Counted from the stretch's first letter, positions 8,395 to 17,325 are shown. The stretch is 18,960 bases of DNA from Jimgerdemannia flammicorona (GCA_003990745.1 RBNI01002289.1:1-18960), one strand, 5' to 3'. Notes: generated by a model from the sequence alone, not told the origin. Numbers and translations: made by a program.

Positions 8395-9992
8395 CTACAG
8401 CCCGTCGCTAAGCGCACGAACCGCCACGATCTCCCCCTCCTCCAACGTGAAGATATTGAGGCTCTCGGGTAGGCGTTCGGGCTTGCCGGTCTTGGTGAGA
8501 ACTACAGTTGCAAGGGGAGAATGGGACGGGATGAGATCTTTGGTGGTGTTTTGGTTTGACCGAGCATGCTCAGGAGTGAGATTAAAACAGCAAAGATCCA
8601 TATATCTACGTACCAGACCATCCGCTCTGCACGCCCCAGCTTAAAAGCACCTGGGCAGGGGTTTTTCCGTACTTTTTGGCGATGCGTTGGACCTTTTAGT
8701 TTGGGATGACGGAAATTAGGCTATGTTGTTTTCGTATTCCAAGACGTGTTAAAAAAAAAAAAAAGAATACATACCACCGGCTCATCGACCGTCACGATTT
8801 CGGTATCGGACTTCTTACGACCAAGTAGAGAGTACCCAACGATATGAATGTTATTCTTTTTTGAGAACTCGACCACGTCACGTTGTTGCTGGTGAGGGTG
8901 CAGGGAGATCTGGGATGTCATAGATTGAGAGGCGTTAAGATCTTTCATTGGTGTGGATAGAGGAGTGGAGTCGCGAAGGATAGGCATTCTATCCTTTTGG
9001 CCCATTCTACGCTTCATCAAAAACGTTTCATAATGGCTACCTGATTTACGGCCGGCGGGATTTCAGCATTGTCCAAGATATATTTGAGCTGCTTTACGTT
9101 GAAGTTCGACATGCCGATGATTCTCGTCAGGCCGGCTTTGGCTCGAGTTCGCGCCACGTCTCCAGGAGATCGACGTCATCCGGGAAGATTTCGCCTTTTT
9201 CATCTCTGATCCTAGTGCGCGGACAAAAGATACTTAGAAAAGGTGCCGGAGTGACAAACGAACAAGTTCCAGCAAGAGACATACGGCAAATTTGACGCTT
9301 TGAGAAGTGTGCATCAAGTAAAGGTCCACGTAGTCGACATCCAGGGCTTTGAGGGAGCGGTCGAAGGCCTCGCGGACGTATTCCTTGCGTACAAAGAATG
9401 TTTTTAACTGGTTAGAAACACGATGAGATCTTTCCTAGAAATGGCCTTTCCATACAAAGAAGTATATATGGATTGCGCTCCAACAGATCAATTCACCGAA
9501 ATACGAAAAACCCACTCACAATTGCGGGGCAAGCTGGTTTGGGACAAGTTCAGAAAAAATTAAGCAATTAGCGAGGCTACCGCGCAAATCTTTAAGAACC
9601 GACAAATTATAGGTGTCATCTCCCGCTTACTTTGTTGTCAAAAAAATCCCTCGGAGCCATAGAACTGTCACGACAAAAAATTGGGGATGAGTTGACGATA
9701 GAAAATTTACTTGAAAGGCCTCCCACACAAGAGCGTATCCTTGAACCTACGTAGGCGCCATCAATATGACGATGTCCGACTTTGATACCCTGTTTGACAA
9801 TCTCGCCGATCTCATCGTTGGTGTATGGCTGGTGCTAACAAAGATAATTCAGCTGTCAGTGGCCGATTCTCAATTTCTATCTAATCAACCATTCTACACT
9901 CACGAACCCATGAATTGCATCAACTCACCAGTGCCCAGAGCGACTAAAGGGATCTCGTAACCGGTGGTAAGCTTGGCAGTGGGGATTGACAT
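8395..9992 (-). pseudogene. Aldo-keto reductase pseudogene, multi-exon, several frame breaks
   Basis: Relic of an NADPH-dependent aldo-keto reductase (AKR, (beta/alpha)8 barrel). Exons recognised in coding order: 9992-9929 (MSIPTAKLTTGYEIPLVALG), 9834-9751 (YTNDEIGEIVKQGIKVGHRH then IDGAY), 9664-9631 (FYGSEG), about 9449-9285 (AISRKDLIV, then EYVREAFDRSLKALDVDYVD and LYLMHTS), 9211-9041 ([12 protein letters not shown]; then, in another frame, [18 protein letters not shown]), 8909-8775 (ISLHPHQQ, IHIVGYSLLG), 8692-8614 (VQRIAKKYGKTPAQVLLSWG) and 8501-8395 (VLTKTGKPERLPESLNIF to the stop). The catalytic Asp (HIDGAY), Tyr (FYG) and His (LMH) are visible; the Lys of the usual TK-L block is not. 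Breaks seen: phase mismatch between exons 1 and 2; TGA after an A7 run (9640-9646); TAA after FLTS; phase mismatch before IRDEKGE; TGA between ELE and AKAGL (about 9140-9146). The last three exons splice perfectly. Sequencing indels could explain some breaks, but not comfortably all five. Confidence 0.8.
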
Positions 9993-10216
9993 ATTCGATT
10001 TGTAGCAGGTTCAAATTATGTGGGAAGGCCCCTTCGGTATTTAACAGTTTTCCACAGTTCATCATCGGCTTGCTAGACAAGTAGGTCATCCAAAGAACGA
10101 GTGGTTAGAAATGCAAGCCGAACAAGATTCTCCGATTGGACAAGCGGTTTGGATCTGTAATCCGTGAATGGTCATAATAAATCCCGAAGACGCCGTAATT
10201 TAATCGTTAGAGCGTG

Positions 10217-10224
10217 TGACGTCA
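10217..10224. promoter_or_regulatory. CRE palindrome TGACGTCA
   Basis: Perfect ATF/CREB-type bZIP site about 225 bases upstream of the start of the aldo-keto reductase relic (9992, minus). Stress-induced reductases in fungi are often controlled by Atf1-like bZIP factors, so it could be the remnant promoter element; chance occurrence is possible. Confidence 0.35.
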
Positions 10225-10645
10225 ATTTGATTAGGTTTGGGGTGATCCGGGGATTGGTCGAGGTGGTTCACCCGCTCCAAAGGTCTAAAGGACCCGTAGA
10301 ATTGCGCGAGAGATTGCGTAATTACATCGACCTACTACAATCAGTAACTCCTGGGGATAGGTGACCTTTTGCCACTCCCGTTGACGGACATTCGTAAAGG
10401 GATGAAAAGTGCGCGAACTAATCAATGTTTTGTTATTTGTTTGTTTATTTGTTTTTAGTTTTTTCCGCACATTTATTCAACATTCAATTTGTCATTGTAA
10501 CCTCGTCACATATCTTAAAACTTCCGATGGCAGGAGGTGCCTCATTCTTAAACTTTTTGGCTCCACAAGCTGGAGGGGCCCAGTTCTTCCAGCTCTTCTA
10601 CTCCCACATCCAGGTTTGAGCATCCTCCATTTGGCGGGAAGGAAG

Positions 10646-10946
10646 ATCGACCGCTACGGGCCGAAGGCAACCTGAGCAGGTCGATGGCTGACAAGAACTA
10701 CAGGGCGCCTCTCCACACATCTCCAAGAGGGTGGCCCGAGCTCTGTATACAAGAACTCACGGATCCGCCTCCTCGTTCCGAGGGCAATTAGACCGCAGGG
10801 CTCTGTACGGATTCGGGACCCCTACCTACATGTGCGCGCAAAGTGCAGGCACGTCATAAAGACGAACGGCAAAGTTCGCTAAGGCGTCCACAGGGGTAAA
10901 CCCTGCACGCAGTAGTGAAGTGGACTCAAGTCCGACCAATGTTGGT
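10646..10946. ncRNA. Candidate structured RNA: array of adjacent hairpins
   Basis: Pairings visible in order: ATCGACC 10646-10652 with GGTCGAT 10679-10685, enclosing GCC-GAA-GGC; GGGC 10703-10706 with GCCC 10734-10737, and inside it CCTCT 10708-10712 with AGAGG 10726-10730; CCTCG 10771-10775 with CGAGG 10779-10783; CGAAC 10863-10867 with GTTCG 10874-10878; CAGGG 10891-10895 with CCCTG 10901-10905; GGACT 10922-10926 with AGTCC 10929-10933; ACCAA 10935-10939 with TTGGT 10942-10946. The region is G+C-normal, lacks a good ORF, and is followed by TTTT at 10982-10985, which could end a Pol III transcript. The segment GAGCAGGTC in the first hairpin resembles the 3' side of SRP RNA helix 8, but the Alu-domain motifs are not seen. 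Strand and family undetermined. Confidence 0.35.
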
Positions 10947-11557
10947 GTATGTTGTGACTGCTAATGTGATAGCTTGAGGTTCTTTTGAAAACGCGTGTCC
11001 CTTGTCTCTCCACTTTCAGAGAATATCATCTACTTCAAGGACACGCCCGCTGAGAGGTGGAATTTTAGTGACTTGTGCGATTTCACAAACTCACCGCGAG
11101 AATTAGTCAACGATGCTTGGAGAAGGTGGTTTTCGATTTTTAAAGGCTGTCATCCAAATTTGATCATTTTGGGCCACATGAATATCAGCATTTCAGTACA
11201 CAAAGTTTATAAAATTTGGATGATGCATCGCTGAGAAACAAACCAAAATATTCAAGGACTAATTGCGAGGTGTATAGATAAGGGAGCCAGCGCAACCCAC
11301 TTCCCCGTGTCAATATAATCATGTTGGGATATATTGCAAAAGAACACAAAGAATTCAAGCTTGACTAGTCCATGCAAGAAAGCTTCCATGTATGGTAGCT
11401 GCATACAATCACAACCGGCATTCTGATGCAAGGTTAGGTGACGGTCCTAGCCTATTTATCTTATTTTCGAGCCGCAATGCTCTCACCTCGCCTCGTATCG
11501 TCCCGGCCTCATCGCAATCATTTTCCTTGCCCAACTAGCCACACCATCATACGACAC

Positions 11558-13140
11558 TTAATCCTCGTTCATCCTAACCCACACCTCGGCGTCTCCTTGC
11601 CCCTCTCCCACCACAAACCTCCGTTCTCCCATAAATTCCTTGAACTTTCCATCATCCTCCCTCGGTGTCAACACAACCTTCCTCAGCCGGTCGCACGTGC
11701 GCACCACCCTTTCCACAAACACCCTCGAAATATGTGGGCAGTCCCTGACCACCAACGTTTCGAGCTCAGGCCACCACGGCTCCTCCACTCCACCCTCCCC
11801 CCCCTTCTCCCCCCCGCCCTCCTTCTCCTCCCCGCCCTCTTTCTTCTTCCCATCCTCCTTCTCCCCGCCCGCCTTCTTCTCCCCGCCCGCCTTCTTCTCC
11901 CCGCCCGCCTTCTTCTCCCCGCCCTCCTTCTCCTTCCCGCTCTCCTTCTCCTCTCTGCTCAACTCCGACTCCTCCTCCCCGTCCGACTCCTCCTCCCCGT
12001 CCGACTCCTCCTCCCCGTCCGACTCCTCCTCCCCGCTCGACTCCTCCTCCCCGTCCGACTCCTCCTCCCCGTTCGACGACTCCTCCCCGTCCGAATTCTC
12101 CTTCCCGCTCGGATCTTGCTCACCCTCCGCCCATCGTAGCTCGGGGCAACGTCGGAAGTACAGATGTCGAAGGTTTCTCGCGCCGTCGGTCAGCGCGGCC
12201 AGGAAGATGTGGTTGAGATTGCGATTGAGATGGACGGACAACTTGCGCAAGCCCGTGCAGCGGATGACGAGATAGGACAAGGCATCGTTGGAGACTCCCA
12301 CGCGGGACCCAAACTCATCGAGGGAAGCGATACTGAACTCCTCAAGCTTATGGCAACAAGTTCCGAGCTTCATGGCGAGCTTGTCGGTTTTCTGCTGCGT
12401 CGCCGCAGAGTTCGTGCAGAGCGAGAACCGGCGCAGGTCTGGCCACCCGTGTAGGGTTCGACGATGTCGTCGATGCCGATGTCGAAGAAGGAGGCTTCCT
12501 GGAGTATGGTGCAGGCGCGGAGGGCGTGGCGCAGAGGGGTGTCGAGGCGAATGCGGCGAAACTCTATTCCCTGGAGATGATCCGCGAGACCGGCGAGCAT
12601 GTTGTTGAGCAAGGGCGGTGGAGGGGTGCCGTCCTCCTCGGCGCCGAGGGTAAAGTAGCGGATTTTGTCGCAGTGCGGAATGAGACTCTCGATGAGGAAC
12701 GGGATCTGCTGGACGGCGCGTGGGTGCATTAATTCCCAGTTGGGGAGGAGTATGTCCATCTCGCGGAGGGCCGGGGGAGAGTGCTTGAGTAGAGTGACGA
12801 GGGTGTCGTTGAAGGCTACGTAGAGGGGGCCGTTGTCGTGGCGCAGGAGCTTCACCGGGATGGGAAGCTTGACCATGGGAACCTTGATCTCGAGATGAAC
12901 ACGGTGGGATTCGAGGAGGAAGTCGGCGTAGCGCTTGAGCTCGAGGACGTGATTTATGGGCGGCTTTTCGAGGTTGACGCGGAACCGCGGATCCTCGAGA
13001 AGTTGCCAGGCCTCCTGGTGCCAGGTAGGCGAGACAAGCGAGCAGGCTAGGAGGTCAAGAGGCAAGGAGATGTCGCCCTGCGGTGGGACGAAGCGGCGGA
13101 GCACAATCTTCGAGGTAAGCTGTGGTGTATCGTGGGCCAT
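11558..13140 (-). CDS. F-box/LRR-like protein, split by a one-base frameshift (possible pseudogene)
   Basis: Start ATG at 13140-13138 (MAHDTPQLTS); stop TAA at 11560-11558. An F-box-like segment spans residues ~8-50, with LPLDLLACSLVSPTWHQEAW. LRR-like segments follow (LREMDILLPNW, IRYFTLGAEEDG, LQGIEFRRIRLD, LQEASFFDIGIDD). Near 12445-12449 the frame is lost: upstream reads IDDIVEPYTG, while downstream homology resumes in another frame as GWPDLRRFSLCTN, then MKLGTCCHKLEEFSIASLDE, LRKLSVHLNRN, LRHLYFRRCPEL, WWPELETLVVRDC. One missing base at ACG-GGT accounts for it, giving about 527 residues if read through. The paralogue at 5190-6554 has GWPELRHLSI at the matching place, supporting the frame change as damage or a sequencing error rather than two genes. 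No GT-AG intron fits. An insertion of about 100 charged residues lies between CPELRW and WWPELE. An upstream in-frame ATG at 13260 exists, but the extra 40 residues are basic and F-box-unlike. Confidence 0.75.
11820..12110 (-). repeat. In-frame 18-bp tandem repeats encoding a charged insertion
   Basis: Two adjacent arrays inside the F-box/LRR gene. 11964-12089: seven 18-bp units encoding variants of ESDGEE. 11865-11918: three 18-bp units encoding EKKAGG, followed by shorter GEKE/GEEK degenerate units. Together they make an acidic block, then a mixed Lys/Glu/Gly block, placed within the LRR region. The opposite strand is open in other frames only because of the pyrimidine-rich repeat. Confidence 0.9.
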
Positions 13141-13909
13141 GGTTTTTTCGGCGAGCATGAGTTTTCCAGCACGATCTCTCTTTCGACCTCTTTGTTCGGT
13201 TTTGTTCTTAACGGACATGCCGATATGTGGCGCAGTGCGCAACACATGCTTCGGGTTCACATTCGGGAATTAGCATGTCCGTCATGCCGTCAGATAAAAG
13301 CGGATGAAACTGGGCTACGAACAATCGGTCGTCAGCGAGTGTCAGACACAATCGTCGATCTGTACCCTCGTCCAACCAAATTTGGCATTTAAATAACTAT
13401 AAATCATATGCAGATCGGATGTAGCCCGAAAGCTATGTAACATTTGAATCCATAGATCACAGATCGTGCGCATGCACTATGTAACTTTTTTGATCCGTAG
13501 ATCTAGCCGCCGTCGCAGTTCAGAGATCACAGATCATCGAGCCCAAAGACATCGGGAGCGGCCATATAATTAAAGGAATAATACAAACATTACCGCTTGC
13601 GCAACCTCCGACTAACACCCTATACATTTATATTCAAGGAGTCATAAGATCCGAGGGCAAGGGTCGTAAGGAGCTTGTATGCAGATTGACTACATCTCGT
13701 TTACTTGAGGCTTGGCCGGTACGATGCCATCGCGATCGAAATAGGTTGGTATCCGGTTCCTTGAGCAATTGCTTTTTGCGCGTGGTTTCCTTCCCACCAT
13801 CTGCATATAATACTGATTCGGCATATATTTTAAGATATTCTTTACAATAGTCGCGGCGCGACGATGATATCACATATTTTGGGTACAACGCCTTCATTAC
13901 CTATCCTCG
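13141..13909. other. Upstream region of the F-box/LRR gene, with imperfect direct repeats
   Basis: No gene is supported. An 87-codon minus-strand frame (13634-13897) has no recognisable family. Imperfect direct repeats lie at 13433-13465 and 13477-13535 (separate entry). The rest shows nothing identifiable. Confidence 0.4.
13433..13535. repeat. Imperfect direct repeat, CTATGTAAC to AGATC
   Basis: 13433-13465 begins CTATGTAACATTTGAATCC and ends TAGATCACAGATC. 13477-13503 repeats it as CTATGTAACTTTTTTGATCC then GTAGATC. The terminal AGATCACAGATC recurs at 13524-13535. The second unit therefore looks like a duplicate split by about 20 bases. Confidence 0.65.
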
Positions 13910-14053
13910 GGCTCGTTCAACTGCATCGACTGCCCAAAGGTCACCGCGCGCGAGTTATTCAAGATCGGAGACAAGTACAATATCCAGGACATGTAGTGCG
14001 TCATCGACAGCCTCACTGCCGATGTCCTCAAAACACTCTGCGAGTCTGAATAA
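13910..14053 (+). pseudogene. BTB/POZ-like C-terminal coding remnant with internal stop
   Basis: Reads GSFNCIDCPKVTARELFKIG, then DKYNIQDM, TAG (13994-13996), then CVIDSLTADVLKTLCESE and TAA (14051-14053). Third positions are strongly C/G, unlike the surrounding A+T-rich DNA. The segment x-L-F-x-[IL]-x-DKY-x-[IL]-x-x-[ML]-K-x-x-x-x-x-x-L is typical of the last helices of BTB/POZ domains, which dimerise or bind Cul3. The TAG falls where AAG (Lys) is expected. No upstream exon carrying the rest of the domain was found, so this is a truncated relic. The family call is moderate; a chance frame is less likely given the codon bias. Confidence 0.5.
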
Positions 14054-15374
14054 AGCGTGCTTAGAGTACATTGATCATCATCGTGGAATCTGTCTGGGGC
14101 AGTGAACATGGAGTACAACCAAAAAAAAAAAAAAAAAAAAACAAGGCAAAAAAAAAAAAAAACAGGGTCAAAGAAATGAGAATAATAATTGAGCGTGTGA
14201 GAATTTTGAAGGTGCTTTGTGAGAGTGGTGTTTTTTACGCAATATACGGGATGGACATTTACATATTCCATTGGCGTGAAAGCACATATCAATAAACAAT
14301 ATCCATAGTTTGTGTCCCTTTGGATAATTGAATTGCACGCGCCCGATATATATCGATGACCATGTTTGCTAACAAGCCTCCACAGTGAAATTTGGCAAAT
14401 TCGTAAACTATTGGATGCTCCCTTCCTATTTTTACCTGGAGAATATTATAGCGTCATCGTTTGGCTGCAAATTAGTTCCTTTAATCTTACACAAAAGGCC
14501 AGTTCTATTCACACGAAACTCTCCTTCGGATGAGACCTTCTGGTAGGCAATGTCATGGCCAGTTTCGGAATGTCACGCATGGATAAAGGATAGGAGACAG
14601 GGGCATCTGCGTGTGTCTCGGCGTTGAACGGTATTGGGTAGTTACCATTTTGCTTTGAGCATCGAGGGCGGTTTTGCTTCCAGCAGCAATAGCATCATTC
14701 GGCCGTTACGCGCGGAAACCGGTAAGCCACAATCCCACAGGGTGGTGACTGGGCTCGCCGTTCCTGCAACGTAGTCCTTTTGCCGATAGCTTTGTCTTGG
14801 ACTAGGGTGAAGGTCCGTCGCGAGTGTTGCGGTGGCTCGGAACAGAGGACCGTTGGGTGAGATGAGAGCGAGCCGGTACTTAGTTCCCATGATAACCCAT
14901 CAGAGTTGCAGTATCGGAAACCCAACGTGCTCTCGAACACGCCATTCGTATCAGAGCTTCCTGGTCACTCCAAACCTTTCGATCGATATCGATTTTTTGA
15001 ATTCCCAATTCACTTTTTCTCCCATACACCTAAACCCCAGTTAATACTATTAACACACAATCGTTATTAATTATATTCATTCTTCCTAAAACTCGGTTTT
15101 ACCTGTAGCCTTGTTGTCAAATGATCGTCAAGCGTGTGGACATGGTCAATCACATCAAGTCATGATTACACTGTTGCACTAAAAGAACCAAAAGGAGAAG
15201 CACCTGTATTTGCCTTTCGCCGACATAAAAAAAAAAAAAAAGGAGAATCAAACATGCAGAGCCTCTGACGGCACATCATCGATGATAGGTATAAAATGTG
15301 TCCGAGTGCGCAGCCTTCCACCTACGACAATCTTTTCCCACTACCATTCTCACAACGAAGCAAACAACGAAGTA
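14054..15374. other. Gene-poor stretch with A runs
   Basis: A21 at 14121-14141 and A15 at 14148-14162, separated by CAAGGC, and A15 at 15227-15241. A minus-strand 82-codon frame at 14642-14890 (MGTKYRLALISPNGPLFRAT) has reasonable codon use but no recognised family, and is listed only as a weak candidate. Nothing else is identifiable except the zinc-finger promoter near the right end. Confidence 0.4.
15290..15296 (+). promoter_or_regulatory. TATA box of the zinc-finger ORF
   Basis: TATAAAA, 85 bases before the ATG at 15375. The sequence between is C/A-rich and free of other ATG codons, as expected of a short 5' leader. Confidence 0.5.
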
Positions 15375-15530
15375 ATGGCAACCTACGAACCAAAGAATTT
15401 CTTAAACAATCCACAAATGACCAAAGGGCTTCGCTGCCCCTTCTGCGATAAAACGTTTGCACGCAAGGGCAGCTTGCAGTACCACCAGAGAGTGTTGTGC
15501 AATGCCGCAGGCCATACCTTTAACAGGTAG
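15375..15530 (+). CDS. Small C2HC-type zinc-finger protein, or first exon of one
   Basis: The ORF has 51 residues: MATYEPKNFLNNPQMTKGLR, then a single finger CPFCDKTFARKGSLQYHQRV-LC (C-x2-C-x12-H-x4-C, with Phe and Leu at the usual hydrophobic positions), then a short tail. Nucleic-acid or protein binding is likely for a finger of this kind, but one finger alone rarely gives sequence-specific DNA binding. A TATA box lies 85 bases upstream and an AATAAA at 15747-15752, consistent with a real short gene. The stop codon TAG is embedded in an excellent splice donor (CAG-GTAGGT), so the ORF may be exon 1 of a longer spliced product; I could not find a convincing next exon. ATG 15375 is preferred to in-frame 15210, since the latter would begin upstream of the TATA box and read through the A15 run. 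Confidence 0.5.
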   Translation: MATYEPKNFLNNPQMTKGLRCPFCDKTFARKGSLQYHQRVLCNAAGHTFNR

Positions 15531-16500
15531 GTATGGCGCCGCACCTTCGATAGGAGACAGGGGGATTACGAACGGCAATCGGACGGAAAGAACGCGGTGG
15601 ATGTGATGCTTTTAAGTTGGCATTTTTAAAAAAAAAAGCTGCATATCGAACAATCCAAGTACAAGCACCGGTGGTTCTTGCGTAGTTATAGGAGAATGGT
15701 CGAAAATATTAGAAAAATTGGAAAAGTTTGATGTGAGACTGTAAATAATAAAACTCATGGCGTTCCCCACGGGGTTTTAAATTTCCTCTTCGCTTTATAT
15801 TTATTGGTTTCGCGGTGTGATGGGTCGCACATTATACATACTAATTTATAGAGAGAGAAAAGCTACAATGTAAATTTTGCTTATTCCATTTGTCGATTTT
15901 ATAGTGGTTACCGACACTGTGATGCCCGTTGAGGCCACCATTGCTCTTGCATGTTTCTGGTGCCACGAATAACTGCAAGGAAACCAGAGGTCCATCTTGA
16001 ACGATTTACAAAGAAGTGCAGTAAGGATTCCTGAGAGACACAGAACTGATCATTACCACGCCTCGGATAGTCACATTACATACGTGATCGTCTAATTGAC
16101 TTGCGTTATTACCTGGTTGTGTTAGCACAATTGTCTCCCACCTATTATGCGGGATACGTTTGATGATGGAATGCTTGCAAGGTGCGCCTAGAAGAGTTGG
16201 TGGATTTTCAGCGACATTATTACTAGTGAATAACACTGAGAACCAAAATGTGGTAGGAAAACTGATATAACTTTATATTGCACAATAAAATAGGTATTTA
16301 TACAGCTTTTTACTAACTAATAAATAATATGATACAACAGTAATCAAATATATCAGCAAGCTGCTTGCCTTGGAATATTATGTCAGTGTTCACACAAGCT
16401 TTAAGCCATCTTAATACTATAGAGAGTCTTGGTCATCTATTATAATGTTATTATTAGTATTTATCTTATATATATTTATAGAGAAAAAAAAGTAAACATA
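15531..16500. other. Gene-poor 3' flank leading into repeats
   Basis: Contains the AATAAA at 15747-15752. A 76-codon minus-strand frame (16006-16236) has no recognisable family. From about 16250 the sequence becomes A+T-rich, and nothing identifiable is seen up to the start of the dispersed repeat at 16501. Confidence 0.4.
15747..15752 (+). terminator. AATAAA poly(A) signal candidate
   Basis: About 217 bases past the stop of the zinc-finger ORF on the same strand; could end its transcript. Confidence 0.3.
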
Positions 16501-16697
16501 CTCTTTTCTCTGCTACTATACTGGTTACAAGGTATTGGTGGACAACTATCTGGGTCCCTTTTCTCCTAACTTTACCCCTCTATCTCAGTATAGTTTTCTA
16601 AACCTATTGCAGGATAGTAGGAGAAGATAATAGTGATAAGTTGCTTCTTTATCAGTATCAAATCAGTACTTTCTTCATTTTTTTGTAGTTTCTGATA

Positions 16698-16959
16698 GTG
16701 CTCCCAATGAATTGAATCAAAGGTCCAATTCAATTCAAGATTTGATTCAAACTCTATTTTTTGAAATATAATAACTTAACAAAAATACATCCAAATTTAA
16801 TAATCTTTAGCTTGTTAAATTTGGATGTATTTTTATCAAGTTATTATATTTCTAAAAATAGAGTTTGAATCAAATCCTCAATTCAATTCAAATTTGATTC
16901 AATTCAAACTTGATTCAAATTGAAAAATCTCCAATTTGATTTGATTTATTTAGAAATAA
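16698..16959. mobile_element. Foldback (MITE-like) element, copy C, with 12-bp target duplication
   Basis: A 262-bp insertion in repeat copy 1. The arms 16739-16800 and 16815-16876 are reverse complements over 62 bases with only three mismatches, around a 14-base loop. Outside them are ATTCAATT/TTTGATTC-rich flanks. The host sequence TAGTTTCTGATA is present on both sides (16686-16697 and 16960-16971) but once in repeat copy 2, so it is a target-site duplication of up to 12 bp. It is non-coding and so non-autonomous. It shares GAAATATAATAACTT and CCAAATTTAATAA with copies A and B near 7052-7692 but lacks their longer centre. Confidence 0.85.
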
Positions 16960-17106
16960 TAGTTTCTGATACCTCTAACTATATCTAAGATATATCTGTT
17001 TTTGGTATAATATCTTCTTTCTTTTGTTATTATCAACTAGATATCATCTCAATATATCTCAGACTATATAAGAAGTCAGCTAACCTTAGATATCAAGTAT
17101 CAGTAT

Positions 17107-17325
17107 ATAGTGAGGGACAAAAATGGGTCAATGTTATATAATTATTACTTTATAAATTTATTATAATTTAAATATAAATATTATTAAATTGATATTTTAG
17201 CCAATAATAAAATAATTATATACCTTTTAGAAAATATAAAATTTATCTATATTTGGTTAATTAATTACATAGTTATTACTATTTAAAGTTAAATTAATCA
17301 TTGGTCTATTTTTGTCTCTCACTGT
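17107..17325. mobile_element. Terminal-inverted-repeat MITE, about 219 bp
   Basis: The left end 17107-17133 (AGTGAGGGACAAAAAT, then CAATG) and the reverse complement of the right end 17299-17325 (AGTGAGAGACAAAAAT, then CAATG) match at 22 of 27 positions, and all five differences are transitions. The interior is A+T-rich and non-coding. An end of the form CAGTG followed by GACAAAA recalls Tc1/mariner termini. An exact TA duplication could not be placed. It interrupts repeat copy 1: downstream sequence (GTTATCTT) resumes the match to copy 2 (GTTACCTA). Confidence 0.7.

Larger units (their letters stand above)
9993..11557. other. Long gene-poor stretch with CRE site and hairpin array
   Basis: No gene is supported. 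It contains a CRE palindrome (10217-10224), a 30-codon frame at 10527-10619 (MAGGASFLNF repeated as AGGAQFFQLF), a tightly packed set of stem-loops at 10646-10946, and an open frame at 10995-11234 with natural-looking sequence (YFKDTPAERWNFSDLCDFT) that I cannot assign. A possible donor after the 30-codon frame (GTTTGA at 10614) and an acceptor at 11019 do not join these two frames in phase. Confidence 0.45.

Noticed and set aside
10164..10364. Possible tRNA-like segment (TTAATCGTTAGAGCG, then GGTTCACCCGCTCC)
   Set aside because: Spacing and arms do not make a tRNA cloverleaf, and the T-arm lacks the GTTCRA consensus.
11438..12275. Long plus-strand ORFs of 233 and 211 codons, Pro/Leu- or Ser/Pro-rich
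   Set aside because: They are antisense shadows of the 18-bp repeat arrays inside the minus-strand F-box/LRR gene; composition comes from the pyrimidine-rich repeat.
13634..14292. Two abutting minus-strand ORFs of 87 and 131 codons
   Set aside because: The larger reads through two A runs as poly-Phe and is antisense to the BTB-like remnant; the smaller has no family features.
14642..14890. 82-codon minus-strand ORF, MGTKYRLALISP
   Set aside because: Codon use is acceptable but there is no family motif, promoter or splice support; not listed as a gene.
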